Positions 6,096-9,703 of a DNA stretch of 9,703 nt are shown piece after piece. The stretch comes from Lentisphaeria bacterium (lineage in GTDB: Bacteria > Verrucomicrobiota > Lentisphaeria > Oligosphaerales > Oligosphaeraceae), in contig JAEEXV010000377.1 in the NCBI GenBank assembly GCA_016287975.1, positions 1 to 9,703 on the forward strand, given 5' to 3'. The notes beneath the pieces were generated by a model. The model saw only the letters and a program-made list of their open reading frames with translations. It was not told the origin of the DNA and ran no database searches. Numbering within the stretch: position 1 is the stretch's first letter; each line of letters opens with the position of its first letter. The position numbers and the translations under genes were made by a program.

Positions 6096-7274
6096 TCAAT
6101 GGGGGATGGGGGCGATGGCGCGGTCGAGGATGCCAGTCATGCGGGCGATGGTGAGGCCGTAGTTGGTGAAGGGGACGCCCTGGTCGCGGGCGCACTTCAT
6201 GCGGTAGCGGACTTCGAGCTCGTTCAGCATGCAGCCGCCGCCGTGGATGACGAGGGCGTAGGGCGAGAGGTCCTCGGGGAAGCCGAGGCCTGAGGAGGTC
6301 TCGATGCGGAGGTCGCGCCCGGTGTGGGCTTTCAGCCAGCGCGGGATCTTGACGGTGCGGATGTCGTTGCACTAGCGGTGGTGGGTGCAGCCCTCCGCCA
6401 TCAGCACGCGGTCGCCGTCCTGAAGCGTGTCGATGGCCTGGACGCCCGCGAGTGCGGTCGTGAGATAGCCCTTGTAGCGCGCCATCAGAATGGAGAAGGA
6501 TGTCAGCGGGATCTCCCTGGGGACGATGGCGGCGACTTCGCGGAAGGCCTGGCTGTCGGTGACGACAAGCGCTGGCGGGCGCCCGAGCCGCGCGAGGACC
6601 TCGGCGAGTTCGGAGGGACGCACGGTGACGGCGATGGCGCCGGCGTCGAGGAGGTCGCGCAGGGCCTGCTGCTGCGGGAGGATGAGGCGCCCCTTGGGCG
6701 CGGATTCGTCAATCGGAACGACCAGCACGACGAGGTCGAGCGGCCGCACGAGGTCGGCGAGAAGGTGGCGGGAGTCCTGCGGCGGCTGGAGCGCGCCAAG
6801 TCGCTCCTTGAGGGTGTCGATGCCGACGCCAGTGCGGGCGCTGACGGCGATTTCATCCGGTTGCATGGCGGGCATGGCGCCAGGGAGGTCCGACTTGTTC
6901 AGCGCGACCAGAAACGGGATCTCCTTCTGGCGAAAGAGCGCCAGGAGCTCGCGGTCGCTGTCGGCATAGCTGACGGTCGCGTCCACGACCAGCACTGCCA
7001 GGTCGGCACGGTTGAGGACGCGCCGCGCGCGGCGGACGCGCTCTTCGCCGAGGCCGCCTTCGTCGTCGATGCCAGGGGTGTCGAGGATGACGACGGGGCC
7101 CAGCGGCAGCAGTTCCATCGACTTGGAGACGGGGTCGGTGGTCGTGCCAGGCGTCGGCGAGACAATCGACATCTCCTGGCTGGTCACGGCATTCACCAGG
7201 CTGGATTTGCCCGCGTTGCGGCGCCCGAAGAAGCCGATGTGCACACGGTTGGCGGAGGGGGTGTCATTCATCAT
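6096..7274 (-). CDS. hydF: [FeFe]-hydrogenase maturation GTPase HydF, interrupted by in-frame TAG at codon 301
   Basis: HydF is the GTPase scaffold that carries the two-iron precursor of the hydrogenase H-cluster, made with HydE and HydG. All GTPase motifs are visible: G1 GRRNAGKS (17-24), G2 GTTTD (43-47), G3 DTPG (65-68), G4 NKSD (126-129), G5 SAR (145-147). A dimerisation region follows, then the cluster-binding region with Cys296-Thr-His298. Codon 301 is TAG, immediately after CTHHR, where homologues as I recall them have Gln. The same frame continues with typical HydF sequence (KIPRWLK, then HGGGCMLN at 344-351) to TGA at 6096, giving 392 codons, a normal HydF length. The position expected to be the first Cys of CxxC is Gly345; Cys348 is kept. 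Start could be codon 1 or 2 (two adjacent ATGs). H1 follows after 4 nt. Whether full-length protein is made is open. Confidence 0.92.
6372..6374 (-). other. In-frame amber (TAG) codon within the HydF FeS-binding motif
   Basis: The minus-strand reading is CAC CAC CGC TAG TGC AAC GAC. HydF homology is continuous on both sides with no frame change. One C-to-T transition from CAG (Gln) would explain it. TAG is used as an ordinary terminator by H2 (1866-1868) and by the mutase gene (9531-9533) in this same window, which argues against general reassignment of TAG here. Confidence 0.9.
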
Positions 7275-7292
7275 GGCGGTGGGAAAAGTGAA

Positions 7293-7376
7293 GGGATCGA
7301 AGGGACCAAAGGGAGGGGGATGTCTTGGACAATGCTTTTATCCAGGCTATCCCTTGAATCGCTTGAATCCCTTTGA
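7293..7376. repeat. Short 9-bp repeat units in opposed orientation upstream of hydF
   Basis: On the plus strand, GGGATCGAA and GGGACCAAA lie in tandem at 7293-7310. At 7350-7376 the opposite strand reads GGGATTCAA, GCGATTCAA, GGGATAGCC in phase (plus strand TCCCTTGAA, TCGCTTGAA). The pattern GGGA-NNN-AA with an occasional GCGA unit matches the grammar of the 479-577 array but with different central triplets. It fills much of the hydF leader. I saw no convincing promoter in this stretch. Confidence 0.7.
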
Positions 7377-7380
7377 GTTG

Positions 7381-7433
7381 GAAAAACAAAAGCGGAACCG
7401 CGCCGCCCTGAAACGGCATGCGGTCCCGCTTTC
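7381..7433 (-). terminator. Intrinsic terminator downstream of the TM1266-type gene
   Basis: The arms AAAGCGGAACCGC (7389-7401) and GCGGTCCCGCTTT (7420-7432) pair with one mismatch over 13 bp, with an inner GCCG/CGGC stem in the loop. On the minus strand the hairpin is followed by TTTTGTTTTT, a good U-tract. It lies 71 nt or more past the regulator's stop codon and before hydF, so hydF probably has its own promoter or depends on readthrough. Confidence 0.8.
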
Positions 7434-7503
7434 ACGAGGACATGAAAACAGCAGCTTTCATCTCAATGCCGCGGGGCATTTCGAGGTCAGGGCTGAGTTG
7501 GAT

Positions 7504-7749
7504 TTACTTGCTGGCGCAGATGGCCTTGGCGGTGACGCCTGGGAGTCGTCCGAGTTGCCCCGCGAGGGTGTTGATGCGGTCCTGGGGGGCGTCGAGCACG
7601 ATGCTGATGACGTTCATGCCGCGGCTGCGCAGGGGGAGGCCCATCCGGCCCAGGATGAACGCGGCGGATTCATGCAGGAGGGCGTTGACGGCGGCCGCCG
7701 AATCGTTGCCTTCGAGGATGATGGAGAGAATGGCGATGCGGGTGTCCAT
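7504..7749 (-). CDS. TM1266-type iron-only hydrogenase system regulator
   Basis: An 81-residue small protein matching the TM1266 family (putative iron-only hydrogenase system regulator; ACT-like ferredoxin fold). Recognisable features are the N-terminal beta strand IAILSIILEG (5-14), the helix with a long-chain pattern ending ILGRMGLP (32-39), the strand GMNVISIVLDAP (44-55) and the C-terminal LAGQLGRLPGVTAKAIC segment. Members usually sit next to hydE, hydF, hydG or hydA; here hydF is the next gene downstream, separated by a terminator. The family's biochemical role is not established and a small-ligand or metal-sensing function is inference. ATG 7749 gives the standard family length. It is divergently oriented to the mutase gene. 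There is no clear Shine-Dalgarno sequence. Stop TAA. Confidence 0.88.
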   Translation of the reverse strand: MDTRIAILSIILEGNDSAAAVNALLHESAAFILGRMGLPLRSRGMNVISIVLDAPQDRINTLAGQLGRLPGVTAKAICASK

Positions 7750-7784
7750 GGGGCGGCGGTTGACTGGCGAATTGGACCTTTGCC

Positions 7785-7793
7785 TTAATATAA
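7785..7793 (-). promoter_or_regulatory. AT-rich palindromic TTATATTAA, possible -10 element for the TM1266-type gene
   Basis: On the minus strand TATATT lies about 38 nt upstream of ATG 7749 and is the most AT-rich short stretch of this intergenic region, standing out in a very GC-rich context. No good -35 match is seen at the usual distance, so this is only a tentative promoter or operator. Confidence 0.25.
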
Positions 7794-7838
7794 CGCCTTC
7801 TATCTCCCCTGATGGATTTCTGGGCGGGTATTACATTA

Positions 7839-7993
7839 CTTGGACAGGACATTGGACTTTGGACGGGGGCATTGGATTCCAAGCCCGAAGTCCAAAGTCC
7901 AAAGTCCCGTCCAAAGTCCAACGTCCAACGTCCCGTCCAAAGTCCAACGTCCAACGTCCCGTCCAAAGTCCAAAGTCCAATGTCCAAAGTCCC
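7839..7993. repeat. Heptamer (GTCCAAN) array with inverted arms upstream of the mutase gene
   Basis: From about 7889 to 7993 the plus strand is built of 7-mers GTCCAAA, GTCCAAC or GTCCAAT punctuated by the 5-mer GTCCC. A 26-bp higher-order unit (three 7-mers plus the 5-mer) starts at 7906, 7932 and 7958. A left arm, 7839-7866, carries the same units on the opposite strand, so the region can fold into a long imperfect hairpin centred near 7870-7885. The period of 7 is not a multiple of three, arguing against translation. The array lies in the 272-nt divergent intergenic region. Confidence 0.92.
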
Positions 7994-8021
7994 ATCAGAC
8001 AATTCAAACAGAGAAGCAGCA

Positions 8022-9533
8022 ATGGAGCAGGAAGACTGGAGCCGTCGGCTGGACGGGGTGTTCAAGCGGGATGATCTGCGCGGCGTGTGGCCGTCGCCGT
8101 TGAGCGCGGGGGTGGTTGCGGTGGCGGCGCGGGCCTTTGCGGAGATGCTGCGGGAGCGCGGGGCGTCTGAGCCAGGCGTGGCGGTCGCCTACGATGCGCG
8201 GACGGGGTCCGAAGAGTTGTCGGAGGCGGCGTCGGCGGGGGTGGCGCTGGGGGGCGGTCATCCCGTGGCGCTGGGTCTGGCCTCCTCGGAGCAGTTGTAT
8301 TTTGCGTGCGGGCGCCATCCTGGGCGCTTCCAGGGCGGCATCATGATCACCGCCTCGCACAATCCCGCCGAATACAACGGCATGAAGTGCGTGCTGGCGG
8401 GAGGCAGGCCGCTCACGGGCGGGGATCTGGCGGAACTGCGGCGGCGCATGGAGGCGCTCCATGCCGCCGAGGAGCGCTGCGACCTCGCGGGGGAGTTCGC
8501 GGAGCATCTGCTGGAACTGGGGGGCTTCGCGGGGGCAGCACCATTGACGAAGCCCCTGAAGGCGGTGGTGGCGGCGGGGAACGGCGTCGGCGTCGCGGCC
8601 TTTCGGCCGATTGCGGCGCGACTGGAGAGACTGGGCTTTGTCTTCGAGTATCTGGACGGCGAGCCAGACGGGCGTTTCCCGCACGGCGTCCCGAATCCGC
8701 TGCTGCCTGAATACATGGCGCGGCTGGGCGAGGCGGTGCGGCGGAGCGGCGCGCAGCTGGGCATCGGCTTCGACGGGGACGCGGACCGCGCGGGCTTTGT
8801 CGACGAGACGGGGGCGGAGGTGATTCCCGCGCAGGTCTATGCGCTGGTGGCGCAGTACAAGTTGTCGCGGCTGCCCCAGGGCGCGCCGAGGCCAGTGCTG
8901 ATGCGGAATCTATGCAGCAGCCAGTTGCTGAAGGAACTCTTTGGCGGCGTGGCGGAGGTGGTGGACACGCCAGTCGGGCACGGCCAGATCAAGCAGCTGA
9001 TGCGCCATCCGCGCTACTGCGGCCGCGTGCTCTTCGCGGGCGAACACTCGGGGCACTACTTCTATCCTGAGTTCTACTCGGTCGACAGCGGGATGCTGAC
9101 CTCGCTCTGTCTGCTGCAGGTGGCGCGTGAGGGCGTCGCCCTTTCCGCGCGCCTGGCCGACTGGCGCGCGCGCTACCGCTGGAGCGGCGAAATCAACTGG
9201 TCGCTCCCCTCGCGCGAGCGTGTCTTCCCCGCGATGCAGGCGGTCGCCAGGCACTTCGAAGGGCGGGCGGGCGTCGTGCGCCAGGAGGTGCGCGTCGATT
9301 CAGAATTGGGGCTGGCGCGCGTCTTCGCGGCGCAGGGCGGCTACGCGCCTGAGGCGCTGCGCTTCCCCGATCTCAAGTTCATCGTGGACGACGGGGCGTC
9401 CGGCTGGTGGTTCGTGCTGCGGCCGTCGGGCAACGAGCCGAAACTGCGCCTCAATGTCGAGGCGTGGGGGAGAGATTGCGCGGCGCGCTGCGCGGACCTC
9501 GCTGAAGAGGTCAAGGCGCTGCTGAAGGAGTAG
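8022..9533 (+). CDS. Phosphomannomutase/phosphoglucomutase family protein
   Basis: A 503-residue alpha-D-phosphohexomutase, which interconverts hexose 6-phosphate and hexose 1-phosphate for sugar-nucleotide and polysaccharide synthesis in the cytoplasm. All four family loops are present in order: the phosphoserine loop TASHNP (Ser112), the Mg-binding loop DGDADR (251-256), the sugar-specificity loop GEHSGH (340-345; the GEMSGH-type Glu-Ser pattern of PMM/PGM enzymes) and the phosphate-binding loop RPSGNEP (467-473). Length is typical or slightly long. The frame is open back to 7812, but that stretch is heptamer repeat. ATG 8022 (MEQEDW) is preferred and has a weak GAGA purine stretch upstream. 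Stop TAG, followed after 4 nt by another plus-strand gene. It has no obvious functional link to the nitrogenase-like cluster. Substrate (mannose or glucose) is undecided. Confidence 0.94.
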   Translation: MEQEDWSRRLDGVFKRDDLRGVWPSPLSAGVVAVAARAFAEMLRERGASEPGVAVAYDARTGSEELSEAASAGVALGGGHPVALGLASSEQLYFACGRHPGRFQGGIMITASHNPAEYNGMKCVLAGGRPLTGGDLAELRRRMEALHAAEERCDLAGEFAEHLLELGGFAGAAPLTKPLKAVVAAGNGVGVAAFRPIAARLERLGFVFEYLDGEPDGRFPHGVPNPLLPEYMARLGEAVRRSGAQLGIGFDGDADRAGFVDETGAEVIPAQVYALVAQYKLSRLPQGAPRPVLMRNLCSSQLLKELFGGVAEVVDTPVGHGQIKQLMRHPRYCGRVLFAGEHSGHYFYPEFYSVDSGMLTSLCLLQVAREGVALSARLADWRARYRWSGEINWSLPSRERVFPAMQAVARHFEGRAGVVRQEVRVDSELGLARVFAAQGGYAPEALRFPDLKFIVDDGASGWWFVLRPSGNEPKLRLNVEAWGRDCAARCADLAEEVKALLKE

Positions 9534-9537
9534 CCCC

Positions 9538-9703
9538 ATGGGCAATACGATGCTTTTCCTGGGAACGGGGGCCGCCGACCAGCCCTGGCGCGACCTCGAG
9601 CGGGACAGCCGCGTGCGCGGCTCGACCGCGACGCTCGTCAACGGGCGGCTGCTGCTGGACTGCGGCGCGACGACCTGGCGCGACCTCGCGCACTGGCGGG
9701 TGC
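9538..9703 (+). CDS. Probable metallo-beta-lactamase-fold hydrolase (N-terminal 55 residues)
   Basis: The ATG lies 4 nt after the mutase stop, so the two genes are probably coexpressed. The visible start has an MLFLGTGAAD strand-loop, a Ser-Thr-Ala-Thr-Leu-Val strand and LLLDCG (39-44). This is the arrangement of the first strands of MBL-fold proteins such as PhnP or RNase Z-like phosphodiesterases (LGTG..., then strand ending in D-x-G). The metal-binding HxHxDH motif would lie beyond the window and is not seen, so the assignment rests on the N-terminal pattern only. It runs off the right edge. Confidence 0.6.
   Translation, partial: MGNTMLFLGTGAADQPWRDLERDSRVRGSTATLVNGRLLLDCGATTWRDLAHWRV

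Noticed and set aside
6372..6374. General reassignment of TAG to an amino acid in this organism
   Set aside because: TAG ends H2 just before the X2 start and ends the mutase gene just before the next gene, so it works as a stop here.
7839..7993. CRISPR array or coding extension of the mutase gene back to 7812
   Set aside because: There are no spacers, and the 7-bp period is incompatible with a conserved peptide. The family-typical protein begins at 8022.

Overview
This is a GC-rich bacterial window. Most of it (positions 1 to about 7750) is a gene cluster on the minus strand, and the last 1.7 kb is an ordinary plus-strand metabolic pair. The short-period intergenic repeats (7-bp and 9-bp units), the near absence of Shine-Dalgarno sequences and the [FeFe]-hydrogenase accessory genes suggest an anaerobe. 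A PVC-type lineage (Lentisphaerota or Kiritimatiellota) is my impression only and cannot be proven from this sequence.

Layout of the minus-strand cluster, in order of transcription (right to left): a small TM1266-type hydrogenase-system regulator (7749-7504), a hairpin plus U-tract terminator (about 7433-7381), hydF (7274-6096), then two consecutive nitrogenase-like modules with the same internal order. Module 1 is a NifH-like reductase H1 (6091-5333), a component-1 subunit X1 (5339-4020) and a component-1 subunit Y1 (3787-2606). Module 2 is H2 (2612-1866), X2 (1861-578) and Y2 (472 to beyond the window edge). H1 resembles H2, X1 resembles X2 and Y1 resembles Y2, so the locus looks like an ancient duplication of a three-gene reductase. 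hydF-H1, H1-X1, Y1-H2 and H2-X2 are separated by 4 nt or overlap by 7 nt. Only the X-Y junction is opened up in each module, and in each case it is filled by repeats: two 84-bp hairpin units in module 1 and an eleven-unit 9-bp array in module 2.

How the genes may work together: each NifH-like protein keeps the P-loop and the two Cys that hold a bridging [4Fe-4S] cluster, so each should be an ATP-dependent electron donor to its X/Y partner. Y1 keeps three Cys at the nitrogenase/DPOR cluster-ligand positions, while Y2 has Val at two of the three. The modules are therefore unlikely to be functional duplicates; one could be catalytic and the other a maturation scaffold (a NifDK/NifEN-like division of labour), or they could reduce different substrates. 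HydF and the TM1266-type protein link the locus to [FeFe]-hydrogenase biology. hydF has an in-frame amber codon (6374-6372) exactly within its FeS-binding motif, and also has Gly in place of the first Cys of the expected CxxC.

The plus strand carries a complete phosphomannomutase/phosphoglucomutase-family gene (8022-9533), preceded by a heptamer array with inverted arms (7839-7993), and the start of a probable metallo-beta-lactamase-fold gene (9538 to the window end). Across the whole window the tetranucleotide CCGG is strikingly rare for the base composition.
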